A stretch of DNA of 64,000 bases, from contig JADLAX010000069.1 in the NCBI GenBank assembly GCA_020848035.1, positions 98,540-162,539 of the forward strand. The letters run 5' to 3'. The position numbers and the translations under genes are program-made. This DNA is from Anaerolineae bacterium. Its GTDB lineage: Bacteria > Chloroflexota > Anaerolineae > Promineifilales > Promineifilaceae. Of this stretch, positions 9,077-16,725 are shown piece after piece. Under the pieces are notes generated by a model. It was not told the origin of the DNA. It made no database searches and was given only the letters and a program-made list of their open reading frames with translations. Numbering within the stretch: position 1 is the first letter of the stretch; each line of letters opens with the position of its first letter.

Positions 9077-9115
9077 AGGGCAAACCCTACTAATTTAGGG
9101 TTTGCCCTAATTTTT
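9077..9115 (+). terminator. Rho-independent terminator
   Basis: A perfect 13-bp stem (AGGGCAAACCCTA at 9077-9089 with its complement at 9096-9108) is followed by AATTTTT. It would end transcription of the receiver gene and insulate the halogenase operon that starts 90 bp downstream. Confidence 0.8.
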
Positions 9116-9205
9116 ATGCGGGAGACGCCCGATTGACCCCCAAAACCTTTCATTGAATACTGTTTTCAGCAACACAACAACTCAGCAAAGGCGGTATAAG
9201 AGACT

Positions 9206-10471
9206 ATGAACGACGTCATTATCATCGGTGGGGGTCCGGCGGGAGCGGCGATGGGGTGCTATTTATCCATGGCCGGAATTCGCAACACCATCATCGAAAA
9301 GGCAAACCATCCGCGCCCTCATGTTGGCGAATCGATGGTTACCTCCAGCACCCGCATCTTCGAAGAAATTGGTTTCCTGAAAACGATGGAAGAGACGGGC
9401 TTTGTCAAGAAGTACGGTGCCACCTGGCATGCGCCAGCCAACCGGGGCAAGTTCTCCATTGAATTTGCCGAATTTCCCCAACCAGGCATCCATCAGGATT
9501 ATACATACCACGTGGATCGCGGAAAGTTTGACCATCAGCTGCTGAAACATGCCGAGTCCATGGGCTCGACGGTGATGCAGGGCGTGGTGGCCAAGCGTAT
9601 CCTCTTTGATGGCGACCAGGCTGTGGGCGTGCGCGTTGGGCTGGGCGACCAGGAAGTGGACATGTTTGCCAAGGTCATCGTCGATGCCAGCGGCCGGGGC
9701 ATGTTGGTTGGACGGCAGATGCGCATGATCGAGAAAGATCCGGTGTTTAACCAATACGCGGTGCACGCCTGGTTTACCGATTTAGACAAAGGTGATGACC
9801 ACACGCGTGACCACATTCACATTTATTTCCTCACGGTTGAACGCGGCTGGGTGTGGCAAATTCCCATCACGGAGGAGATCACGTCGGTGGGGGTGGTGGT
9901 AGACAAGTCAGTATTTTCTGAGTTCCACGAAAATATCGAAGCGTATTTTAACGCCCAGCTGCAAACCAACAGCAATCTGGCCCACACGATGCGGAACGCC
10001 AAACGGATCAACGAGTTCAAAAGTGAGGGGGATTACAGCTATTCGATGAGGAACTTTGTGGGGAATGGCTATTTGCTGGTGGGGGATGCGGCCCGGTTTG
10101 TGGACCCCATTTTTTCTTCTGGCGTCAGCATTGCCCTCTACAGTGCCAAGTACGCCTCTGAGTGCATTGTGGCGGCATTTGAGAAGAATGAGTTTGGAAC
10201 GGCCGTTTTCCAACCCTACGAAGACCGGTTAAGACAGGGCGCAGGTGTATGGTACGAATTTATTCGGCTGTATTACAAGCTGCTGCCCCTTTTTACCCGC
10301 TTCATTGCCAATCCCGAGTATCGTCTACAGGTATTGCAGCTGCTGCAAGGTGAAGTATTTGACCGGTCTGAAGTACCTGTTTTAGACGCCATGCGCAATT
10401 ACATAGAAACCGTTGAAAAATCTTCCAGCCATATCTTTAGACCACAGCTGGCTGACATCCCACTTGAATAG
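9206..10471 (+). CDS. flavin-dependent halogenase-like monooxygenase (first)
   Basis: A 421-residue FAD enzyme of the geranylgeranyl-reductase/halogenase superfamily. Visible motifs: the FAD Rossmann loop GGGPAG (8-13), HVGES (39-43), the halogenase-associated W-x-W-x-I-P signature at Trp215-Pro220, the second FAD motif GDAARF (293-298), and the FxxPxxSxG block at 298-306. The last two tryptophan/phenylalanine signatures are those used to separate flavin-dependent halogenases from plain monooxygenases. These enzymes use FADH2, oxygen and halide to chlorinate or brominate aromatic or carrier-bound substrates. No flavin reductase is adjacent. A carrier protein two genes downstream fits a tethered substrate. 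A halogenase paralog incapable of halogenation remains possible. Confidence 0.75.
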   Translation: MNDVIIIGGGPAGAAMGCYLSMAGIRNTIIEKANHPRPHVGESMVTSSTRIFEEIGFLKTMEETGFVKKYGATWHAPANRGKFSIEFAEFPQPGIHQDYTYHVDRGKFDHQLLKHAESMGSTVMQGVVAKRILFDGDQAVGVRVGLGDQEVDMFAKVIVDASGRGMLVGRQMRMIEKDPVFNQYAVHAWFTDLDKGDDHTRDHIHIYFLTVERGWVWQIPITEEITSVGVVVDKSVFSEFHENIEAYFNAQLQTNSNLAHTMRNAKRINEFKSEGDYSYSMRNFVGNGYLLVGDAARFVDPIFSSGVSIALYSAKYASECIVAAFEKNEFGTAVFQPYEDRLRQGAGVWYEFIRLYYKLLPLFTRFIANPEYRLQVLQLLQGEVFDRSEVPVLDAMRNYIETVEKSSSHIFRPQLADIPLE

Positions 10472-10531
10472 GGGCACTGAAACAAGCCGTGACGATACGG
10501 CGAAAGGGCCTAAATTGGCATTCTGCCTTCT

Positions 10532-10603
10532 GGTGGAAAGTGGCAGGTGGCAGGTGACTTTTGCCAGAGCAACTTGCTACTTGCCACATGCAACTTGCCA
10601 CCA
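10532..10603. repeat. word hairpin, GTGGCAG type
   Basis: GTGGCAG words in tandem (10539-10555) face their reverse complements CTTGCCAC (10579-10602) across a short spacer. It sits in the 170-bp gap between the two halogenase-like genes and is a member of the short-word hairpin class described in the findings. Confidence 0.65.
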
Positions 10604-10641
10604 AACTTATCAAATAATCAGATTGAAGGAGCAGCACAACC

Positions 10642-12009
10642 ATGAAAACAGATGTTGTAATTATTGGCGGTGGCCCCGCCGGAGCATCAGCAGCGCTTTT
10701 TCTGGAAAGAGAAGGCGTCTCGTCCATTATCGTTGAGCAGCAAAGTTTCCCGCGCTACCACGTTGGTGAATCCATGACCGGCGAGGCGGGCAAAGTCATT
10801 CGCGAATTGGGGCTGGAAGCGGAAATGATGGCCCGTGGTTACCCGGTTAAAAAAGGTGTCAAAGTTTACGGACCGAAGGGGCACAGCAGCTGGTGGGTAC
10901 CGGTCACCAGCCGCAATGAGGCTTGGGGGCTGTACGACAGCACCACCTGGCAGGTGCGACGCAGCGATTTTGATGAGATGCTGTTGAACCATGCGGTCGC
11001 CAAAGGGGCTACCTTGCTGCCCGGAAAGGCAACCCGGCCGCTGCTGAATGATGATGGCTCAATACGGGGCGTTGAAGTGCGCTTGGCCGGCGGCAGCTAC
11101 CAGACAATCGAAACAGAGGTGATCCTGGATTGTTCAGGCCAGGCCACTTTTTTGGCCAATGCTGGGGTAACGGGGCCTAAATACCTGGGAAACTACGACA
11201 AACAAATTGCCATTTTTTCACAGGTGAAAGGAGCCATTCGCGACAACGGCGGCTCCAGACTGGAAGACAAAGACAACACGTTGATCTTTTATCAGAAGAA
11301 GTTCCACTGGGCCTGGTTTATTCCCCTGGACGATGACGTTGTGAGTGTGGGGGTGGTGTCGCCGTCGGCCTACTTCCAGGAAAAAGGGGAGAGCACGAAG
11401 GAATTCCTGATGCGTGAACTCCACGAATTGAACGATGAATTGACGCGACGTCTGCCCACCATTGATCTGGTTGAAGAAGTGCATGTGATTCCCAACTACT
11501 CTTACCAGGTAAAAGGTTTTTGTGGCAAAGGGTACATCTGCATTGGCGATGCGCACCGTTTTATTGACCCCATCTTCTCGTTTGGTTTGACGGTGGCCAT
11601 GCGGGAAGCGCAGCTGGCTGCGCCGGAGATCAAGGCCTATTTAGACGGGGCCAACCGGGACGCCGACAACCCATTTGCCGAACACCAGCTGCGCTGCGAA
11701 CAAGGCGCGGACGTGTTGGAAGACATGATCGACCTGTTTTGGGAGCAGCCGCTGGCGTTTGCGCTTTTTGTACACCAGCGGTACACGGAAGAAATGACGG
11801 ATGCGTTTGCGGGCCGTATTTTTGAGCACCAACCGTCTAAGGCAATTATGGCCTTTCGGAAAATGCTGAAGCGGGAAGGTGAGCGGCTGTATGAAGATGA
11901 AGACCTCTACTCAGTACCGATTGGTTCCCGCTACCATCCAGAACGGGCACCGCTGTGGCAGGCCAACTCAGAAATCCAAACCACTGAATCCTGGCTGGGA
12001 CCACGTTAA
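10642..12009 (+). CDS. flavin-dependent halogenase-like monooxygenase (second)
   Basis: A 455-residue relative of the preceding enzyme, clearly homologous yet well diverged. GGGPAG (9-14) binds FAD, YHVGES (39-44) follows, W-x-W-x-I-P lies at Trp223-Pro228, and GDAHRF plus FxxPxxSxG lie at 302-315. An extended C-terminal helical region (about 330-455) is longer than in the first copy. ATG 10642 has AAGGAG about 13 bp upstream. It is followed after 39 bp by an acyl carrier protein gene, so the most natural reading is that one or both oxygenases act on an ACP-tethered acyl or aryl group. Substrate and halide are unknown. Both could also be unusual hydroxylases or dehydrogenases. Confidence 0.75.
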   Translation: MKTDVVIIGGGPAGASAALFLEREGVSSIIVEQQSFPRYHVGESMTGEAGKVIRELGLEAEMMARGYPVKKGVKVYGPKGHSSWWVPVTSRNEAWGLYDSTTWQVRRSDFDEMLLNHAVAKGATLLPGKATRPLLNDDGSIRGVEVRLAGGSYQTIETEVILDCSGQATFLANAGVTGPKYLGNYDKQIAIFSQVKGAIRDNGGSRLEDKDNTLIFYQKKFHWAWFIPLDDDVVSVGVVSPSAYFQEKGESTKEFLMRELHELNDELTRRLPTIDLVEEVHVIPNYSYQVKGFCGKGYICIGDAHRFIDPIFSFGLTVAMREAQLAAPEIKAYLDGANRDADNPFAEHQLRCEQGADVLEDMIDLFWEQPLAFALFVHQRYTEEMTDAFAGRIFEHQPSKAIMAFRKMLKREGERLYEDEDLYSVPIGSRYHPERAPLWQANSEIQTTESWLGPR

Positions 12010-12048
12010 TCTGCGCCATCCGCGGCTTATTTTCGAAGGAGATAGACG

Positions 12049-12288
12049 ATGAATACTGCTACTATTTTAAATGAGTACATCCAGGAAAGATGGATGAATG
12101 GGAGTGGCCATGACCTGGACGAAAGTCAGGATCTGTTGGCGACCGGGATTATTGACTCGCTCGGGATCTTGCAGTTGGTTACGTACATTGAGGATAAATT
12201 TAGCCTTCAAGTGCCTGATGAAGATGTAACGATCGAGAACTTTCACAGCCTGAAAGCCATGACAGCTTACCTTGCCTCGCGAACCTGA
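12049..12288 (+). CDS. stand-alone acyl/peptidyl carrier protein
   Basis: A 79-residue phosphopantetheine carrier protein. The attachment serine is Ser37 in the DSLG motif, preceded by the typical hydrophobic ATGIID stretch and followed by helix 2 (QLVTYIEDKF). The C-terminal helix ends in TAYLASRT. GAAGGAGATAG gives a strong ribosome site before ATG 12049. It is too short and too isolated to be a PKS/NRPS module, and is not next to fatty-acid genes, so it most likely serves the two halogenase-like enzymes upstream. A phosphopantetheinyl transferase and an activating adenylation enzyme would have to be encoded elsewhere. Confidence 0.85.
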   Translation: MNTATILNEYIQERWMNGSGHDLDESQDLLATGIIDSLGILQLVTYIEDKFSLQVPDEDVTIENFHSLKAMTAYLASRT

Positions 12289-12295
12289 CAGAAAA

Positions 12296-12387
12296 ACAGC
12301 GGCTCTTTGGGATCTCAGGGAGTTCGCCCCAAATGAATATCGCGTAGAAACGGCCGTTCCCCCCCTCCCGGTAACGGCCGTTTCTAC
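12296..12387. repeat. partial foldback plus 15-bp inverted repeat with two AACGGCCGTT cores
   Basis: 12301-12320 is a decayed copy of the GGCTCTTTGGGAATTCAGGG element. It runs into GTAGAAACGGCCGTT (12344-12358) and its exact reverse complement (12373-12387), spaced 14 bp. The hairpin may end the halogenase-ACP transcript, though no T run follows. Confidence 0.6.
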
Positions 12388-12484
12388 CCCTCTACAGTGA
12401 CAAGGTACATAAGTCCTGTATCACCCCGGTGTAACATATTTTGTAACCGACCGCTCCTAAATTTTGGGGAGAGCAAATTTACAC

Positions 12485-12506
12485 AGCTTTGGTCATAACC
12501 AAAGCT
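12485..12506 (+). promoter_or_regulatory. leader hairpin before subtilase gene
   Basis: AGCTTTGG (12485-12492) pairs with CCAAAGCT (12499-12506) with a 6-nt loop, ending 5 nt before the GGGGGA ribosome site of the subtilase gene. It could modulate translation or transcript stability. I match it to no known riboswitch. Confidence 0.35.
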
Positions 12507-12518
12507 TCGGGGGAACCA

Positions 12519-14111
12519 ATGTACACACAGAAGAGAGCACCTTATTCGGTTGTTTGGATATTGGCCGTTTTTCTGGCCACCTTCATGATTCTGACAGGGA
12601 CATTCATGCACCCTGCCGAACCGACCTCCAGTTATTTGGTACAGGCAGCTGACCTGGCGACCGCCAGAACGGCCGTTGCCGCCGTCGGCGGAGCCATCAC
12701 CCACGAGTTGGCAATCATCAACAGTGTGGGCGCTCAGCTAACCGCTCAGCAGCACGCCAGGCTGGTCGCCCGCGAGGACGTTAGCCTCGTCCTGGCAAAC
12801 AGCAGTTTGGCGGTGGCCGGTGGGCCAAGCCAGCCAGACACCATTTTCCCCAGCCTCATCGGGGCCGCCCAACTGCACCAGGAAGGGATCACCGGTGACG
12901 GTATTACGGTGGCCGTTGTTGACACCGGTATGTGGCATGTTGGCGCACTCAAGAGCCACATTGCCGTGCAGTATGATGCCATTAACAACAAAGTGACCAC
13001 AGCCAGCGGCGACTCCAATGGTCACGGTACACACATCAGCGCCATTATCGCGAGTGATGCCCGCAGCAAGGAAACCAATTTGTACAATGGTGTTGCGCCC
13101 AAGGTAGACCTGGTCAATATCATTGCTTTTGACAAAAATGGCTCGGGCAGCTACCTGGATGTGATTCGCGGTATTGACTGGGCCGTGGCTAACAAAGATC
13201 AATATAACATCCGCGTAATGAACTTATCTTTTAGCGCCACGCCCCAATCGTATTACTGGGACGACCCCATCAATCAGGCCGTGATGCGGGCCTGGCAGGC
13301 GGGCATCGTGGTGGTCGCGGCCGCAGGCAATACGGGACCAGAGCCGATGACCATTGGGGTACCGGGTAACGTGCCCTACGTCATTACCGTGGGAGCCATG
13401 TCGGATAACTACACGCCAGCCAATGGAACAGATGACATTCTGGCTTCCTTCTCGGCCGCGGGGCCAACGGTGGAAGGGTTCGTAAAACCGGATGTGGTTG
13501 CTCCGGGGGGGCATGTATTGGCGGCGATGAAATCGGATTCTCAAATCGCCACAACCCACCCCGATTATTATTATGGCGGCAATTTGTTCACCATGTCTGG
13601 CACGTCGCAGGCAACGGCCGTTACCACCGGTGTGGTCGCTTTGATGCTGCAAAAAGACCCCAGCCTGACCCCCGATGACGTGAAATGCCGGTTGATGAGT
13701 TCGGCGCATACGGCCGTTGATGACCAGGGCGATCTGGCCTACAGCATCTTCCAACAAGGGGCCGGGCAGGTAAACGCCTACGATGCGGTGTACAACACGG
13801 CCAGTGGGTGTGCCAACCAGGGGCTAGACCTGGCCGCCGACCTGGACGGAACCGCTCATTTTGGTGGCCCGGCCATGCAAGATAAAGATGGAAACTTCAC
13901 CATCATGGACACAGACGGCTTCGCCTGGAGCGGTGGCTTCGCCTGGAGTGGTGGCTTCGCCTGGAGCGGCGGCTTTGCCTGGAGTGGTGGCTTTGCCTGG
14001 AGCGGTGGCTTCGCCTGGAGCGGTGGCTTCGCCTGGAGCGGCAGTGCAGTTTCACCCGCCAGCCTCACCAGGAGCACATCACAAATAGGCAGCTGGGTAC
14101 CTCAGGAATAA
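12519..14111 (+). CDS. secreted subtilisin-like (S8) protease with C-terminal GFAWSG repeats
   Basis: A 530-residue subtilase. The N-terminus has a signal peptide or anchor (about residues 10-30), then a propeptide-like segment to about 115, then the catalytic domain: Asp135 in VVDTGMW, His169 in GHGTH, Asn271 in AAAGNTGP and Ser363 in SGTSQATA. After about residue 460 comes a short linker with a DKDGNFTIMDTDGF acidic stretch and seven perfect GFAWSG repeats (about residues 467-508). ATG 12519 is chosen because GGGGGA lies 5 bp upstream; a TTG at 12489 is the alternative. The repeats may be a wall or matrix attachment, or a substrate for modification. A perfect terminator follows. Confidence 0.9.
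   Translation: MYTQKRAPYSVVWILAVFLATFMILTGTFMHPAEPTSSYLVQAADLATARTAVAAVGGAITHELAIINSVGAQLTAQQHARLVAREDVSLVLANSSLAVAGGPSQPDTIFPSLIGAAQLHQEGITGDGITVAVVDTGMWHVGALKSHIAVQYDAINNKVTTASGDSNGHGTHISAIIASDARSKETNLYNGVAPKVDLVNIIAFDKNGSGSYLDVIRGIDWAVANKDQYNIRVMNLSFSATPQSYYWDDPINQAVMRAWQAGIVVVAAAGNTGPEPMTIGVPGNVPYVITVGAMSDNYTPANGTDDILASFSAAGPTVEGFVKPDVVAPGGHVLAAMKSDSQIATTHPDYYYGGNLFTMSGTSQATAVTTGVVALMLQKDPSLTPDDVKCRLMSSAHTAVDDQGDLAYSIFQQGAGQVNAYDAVYNTASGCANQGLDLAADLDGTAHFGGPAMQDKDGNFTIMDTDGFAWSGGFAWSGGFAWSGGFAWSGGFAWSGGFAWSGGFAWSGSAVSPASLTRSTSQIGSWVPQE
13917..14042 (+). repeat. seven tandem 18-bp repeats encoding GFAWSG
   Basis: Seven contiguous 18-bp units, GGCTTCGCCTGGAGCGGT with silent changes only (TTC/TTT, AGC/AGT, last glycine codon). 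Every observed difference is synonymous, so the peptide repeat is under selection while copy number can change by slippage. Confidence 0.95.
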
Positions 14112-14148
14112 TATCGTGGCGGCATAAATAGTTTGACTGCCCTACACT

Positions 14149-14192
14149 AAAACTGTCCTTGTTGTGTCTGATGACAAGGACAGTTTTTTTTT
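14149..14192 (+). terminator. Rho-independent terminator
   Basis: AAAACTGTCCTTG and its complement CAAGGACAGTTTT (stem of 13 bp, loop of about 12 nt) run into a tract of nine or more T. It ends the subtilase transcript. Confidence 0.9.
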
Positions 14193-14236
14193 GAATCTGC
14201 ATAGCAAGGAATTGCTATTCGCAAGGAATCTTTCGT

Positions 14237-14360
14237 GAACTAGACTGTTAAGCAAACCGCACAAGGTTTTTGGAAGAATCAAGCGCAACTTTTGTGCGGT
14301 TTACTCAGAGGATTGGCAGATTCCACACTATTTGTTTTGAAAATCTTTCTGCCAAGTACA
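14237..14360. repeat. 120-bp dispersed double-hairpin repeat, copy 1
   Basis: Nearly identical to 63581-63700. It contains two hairpins: AAACCGCACAA...TTGTGCGGTTT, and TTGGCAGA...TCTGCCAA. It overlaps an upstream open stretch of the following kinase gene, which is why the later ATG 14391 is chosen there. No gene is visible within it. Confidence 0.8.
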
Positions 14361-14390
14361 GAAGTATCTGAACTCATTTTGATTTGCCTT

Positions 14391-15878
14391 ATGAGAATCG
14401 CTACAGAATACAAAAGCATTTTGGGGAGTCGTATCAAAGCAACCGACGTTTACCTGTATTTGGTAAGTGGTCTGGGGCTTGTTTTTATGGTTTGGGGCCT
14501 CATTTTAATACCTACTTACTCCCCCGTGCTGATCTTTTTGCTGCTGGCTGTGTTTGCCGCCGTGGCCCAATTCACCACAACCTCTGTACCAGTTTCAGAG
14601 TCGGCGGGCATTACGTTTGAAGTAGGAACGGCCGTTGCCATGGCCGCCATTCCCTTTTTTGGACCCGCCGCAGCGGCCGTTATCGTCGCGATTTCTAGCA
14701 TTACCATCTGGGTAGTTAAGTCCCGCCATGAAGTCATGTGGAAAAAAAGCTGGCGACAGCTTGGCTTCAACACCGGCATGTGGAGCATTGCTGTTTTTGT
14801 CGCCGGTTCCTTCTTTGTTTACCTGAACAACTACCTGCAAGACGCAAACCTCTTTGTCCAGATGCTGCTCTGGGCCGCCACCGCTTTTGTTAATACACAA
14901 CTCAACTTTGGGCTGCTGGTGGTGATGCTGCGTTTGCAGCACGGGGATCAGGTAAAACCGGCCAAACTTTGGCAAGAAAATCAGTGGGCCACCCTCATCG
15001 ACTTTCTGCTCAAAGCAATTGGCAGTGGTCTTCTCATCTTCGCCACAAAATCCTATGGGTGGACGGCCATTGCGGCCTTTTTCTTACCGATTTTGCTTTC
15101 ATCCATTTCCTTTCATTTGTACGTTCGGCAAATGCAAAACCATATGAACAATTTGGAAAGCATCATCACCGATCGGACCCACGCCCTCTCTAACCTGATG
15201 CGGGAAAAAGATGCGTTTCTGGCGGTTTTATCGCACGATATGAAAACCCCCCTCACCACCATTGGCCTCTATGCCGATATGTTGATTCAATTCCCAACGC
15301 TGATTCAGAAAAAGCCGCAAATCGCAGAAATATTGCAAACCAATCAGCGGACCCTGACCAACATGGTGAACAACATTCTTGACCTGGAGAAACTGCAAAT
15401 TGGTCAAACGCTGGAAATGGTGAAAGAGCCGTTTGACCTCATTTCAGCTTTGGAATTTGTCATGCAGTCGGTTTCCATTCAGGCGGAGAAAAAGGGCATT
15501 AGTTTGACCCAGAGCTTCAACTGCGATTCCCTTTCAATTGCCGGAGACATATACCAAATGCAGCGAATGTTCCAAAATTTGCTGTCCAACGCCATCAAAT
15601 ATACGCCGCAAAATGGGCAGGTCAGCGTGGTGGTGTGGGAAGAAACGGCCGTCATCCACATCGCCGTTAACGATTCAGGCTACGGTATCCCCGAAGAAGA
15701 GCTGCCCTATGTTTTTGACAGGTTCCGCCGGGTCAAGAAGCATGAGCAGGTGGCCGTCGGCACCGGGTTGGGGCTGGCCATTGTCAAGGCAATCGTTGAA
15801 GCCCACGACGGCCAGATCACGGTTACCAGCCGGGAAGGTGAGGGGTCTCAGTTTTTGGTGTCACTGCCAATCACGTAA
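14391..15878 (+). CDS. membrane-bound sensor histidine kinase
   Basis: A 495-residue kinase. The first 260 residues carry about seven hydrophobic helices with no extracellular domain, so the signal may be sensed in the membrane. HisKA follows with the phosphoacceptor His in LSHDMKTPL (about 281), then HATPase with N box NLLSNAIKY, G1 DSGYGIP, F box YVFDRFRR and G2 GTGLGLAI. No partner regulator is adjacent. ATG 14391 is used because the open frame upstream lies inside a dispersed repeat. No clear ribosome site is seen. Confidence 0.85.
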   Translation: MRIATEYKSILGSRIKATDVYLYLVSGLGLVFMVWGLILIPTYSPVLIFLLLAVFAAVAQFTTTSVPVSESAGITFEVGTAVAMAAIPFFGPAAAAVIVAISSITIWVVKSRHEVMWKKSWRQLGFNTGMWSIAVFVAGSFFVYLNNYLQDANLFVQMLLWAATAFVNTQLNFGLLVVMLRLQHGDQVKPAKLWQENQWATLIDFLLKAIGSGLLIFATKSYGWTAIAAFFLPILLSSISFHLYVRQMQNHMNNLESIITDRTHALSNLMREKDAFLAVLSHDMKTPLTTIGLYADMLIQFPTLIQKKPQIAEILQTNQRTLTNMVNNILDLEKLQIGQTLEMVKEPFDLISALEFVMQSVSIQAEKKGISLTQSFNCDSLSIAGDIYQMQRMFQNLLSNAIKYTPQNGQVSVVVWEETAVIHIAVNDSGYGIPEEELPYVFDRFRRVKKHEQVAVGTGLGLAIVKAIVEAHDGQITVTSREGEGSQFLVSLPIT

Positions 15879-15898
15879 TTGGCCAATTCCGCGCTGCT

Positions 15899-16225
15899 CT
15901 ATTTTTTAAAATTGGCGCTTCGGAATATCTGTGTATGCTTGTCCAAACGTTTAATACCCGATTCCCTTACCGGCTTGTCTTTGGAATTTTGCAAAGTGAT
16001 GAGGCTGAAAATGAAGCCGGTCAGGCCGCTGGAGAGACTAAAGAAAAATTGATGGGTCAATACCCCATAAACAACCCAGCTAAAACTACAGATGGCGCTG
16101 GTTGCGGCCGTATCGACGGAAACGCCAAAGGCTTCCTTTGCGCGCAGCAACCTGGCAAGCTGCGGCATGGCGCGAACCAGCCCAAGCATTGTCCCAAACG
16201 TGCCGAGGATTGAGGTGTTGATCAT
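15899..16225 (-). CDS. SemiSWEET / PQ-loop small membrane transporter
   Basis: A 108-residue protein with three hydrophobic segments (about 4-22, 38-58 and 64-84) and a PQ-loop-type motif, AMPQLARLLRAKEAFGVS, after the first helix. This is the triple-helix-bundle layout of bacterial SemiSWEET proteins, which dimerise and carry sugars. The long basic C-terminal tail (about 88-108) is unusual for them. AAAGGTAA precedes ATG 16225. It lies 24 bp downstream of a small unknown gene on the same strand, so they may form an operon. Confidence 0.65.
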   Translation of the reverse strand: MINTSILGTFGTMLGLVRAMPQLARLLRAKEAFGVSVDTAATSAICSFSWVVYGVLTHQFFFSLSSGLTGFIFSLITLQNSKDKPVRESGIKRLDKHTQIFRSANFKK

Positions 16226-16249
16226 TGCTTACCTTTTATTGACCCGTTG

Positions 16250-16498
16250 CTACCCATCTACATCATGCCACTTTTGTTCAAACTCTGGCCATTTGTAAAA
16301 GTGGAAATTAGGCACGTGCTTGGGCTTCATTGTTCCCCTGGCATAGAAGTAAGCGTATTCCACCAGCCATTCCGACTTCGACAGGCCATGCTTTTGGGCC
16401 ATTGCCAGAATCTTATCAACGTGCCATTTAGTATCGGCCGATACATGATATGTTTTCCCTTCCCCATTACCATCAAAGCGTAAGTAAACAAGCCACAT
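16250..16498 (-). CDS. small protein, function unknown
   Basis: An 82-residue protein I do not recognise. It has no membrane segment or signal peptide and is rich in aromatic residues and His/Lys (for example KTYHVSADTKWHVDKILAMA, then SEWLVEYAYFY). A GGGAAGGGGAA ribosome site lies just upstream of ATG 16498, which supports it as a real gene. The fold may be alpha/beta with a central helix at about 28-50. It is probably co-transcribed with the SemiSWEET-like gene. Confidence 0.6.
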   Translation of the reverse strand: MWLVYLRFDGNGEGKTYHVSADTKWHVDKILAMAQKHGLSKSEWLVEYAYFYARGTMKPKHVPNFHFYKWPEFEQKWHDVDG

Positions 16499-16626
16499 TG
16501 GTTATTCCCCTTCCCAGCCCTTTCTAAATTAAGCGCCAGCAGGCGTTCCAGGATTTGTTCATCTGCTAAATCGGCCCACCAACTTGAGCTGCTTTATTCT
16601 CACCACAAGCTAGGCGTGACATACTT

Positions 16627-16656
16627 TTGACGTATCTCTGCCGTCTGTGCTATTTT
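16627..16656 (+). promoter_or_regulatory. candidate sigma70-type promoter for hsdR
   Basis: TTGACG (16627-16632), an 18-bp spacer and TATTTT (16651-16656), about 70 bp before the hsdR start. The match is reasonable but not exact, and no transcript data are available. Confidence 0.35.
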
Positions 16657-16725
16657 ATGTGGACCAGCCAGTTTACGGCCGTTTCCTGGCCGCAACAATT
16701 CAGGCGGTTTCTGTAAAAAATCAAC

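Noticed and set aside
12421..12515. Riboswitch before the subtilase gene
   Set aside because: A single 8-bp hairpin is present but no conserved core of a known class could be matched.
13856..14088. Long open frames on both strands through the GFAWSG repeat region
   Set aside because: They are produced by the 18-bp tandem repeat read in other frames; only the subtilase frame has an upstream domain and ribosome site.
9206..14111. RiPP biosynthetic cluster with the GFAWSG repeats as precursor
   Set aside because: No leader-peptide recognition element, radical SAM or cyclodehydratase gene is present; kept only as a weak hypothesis in the findings.
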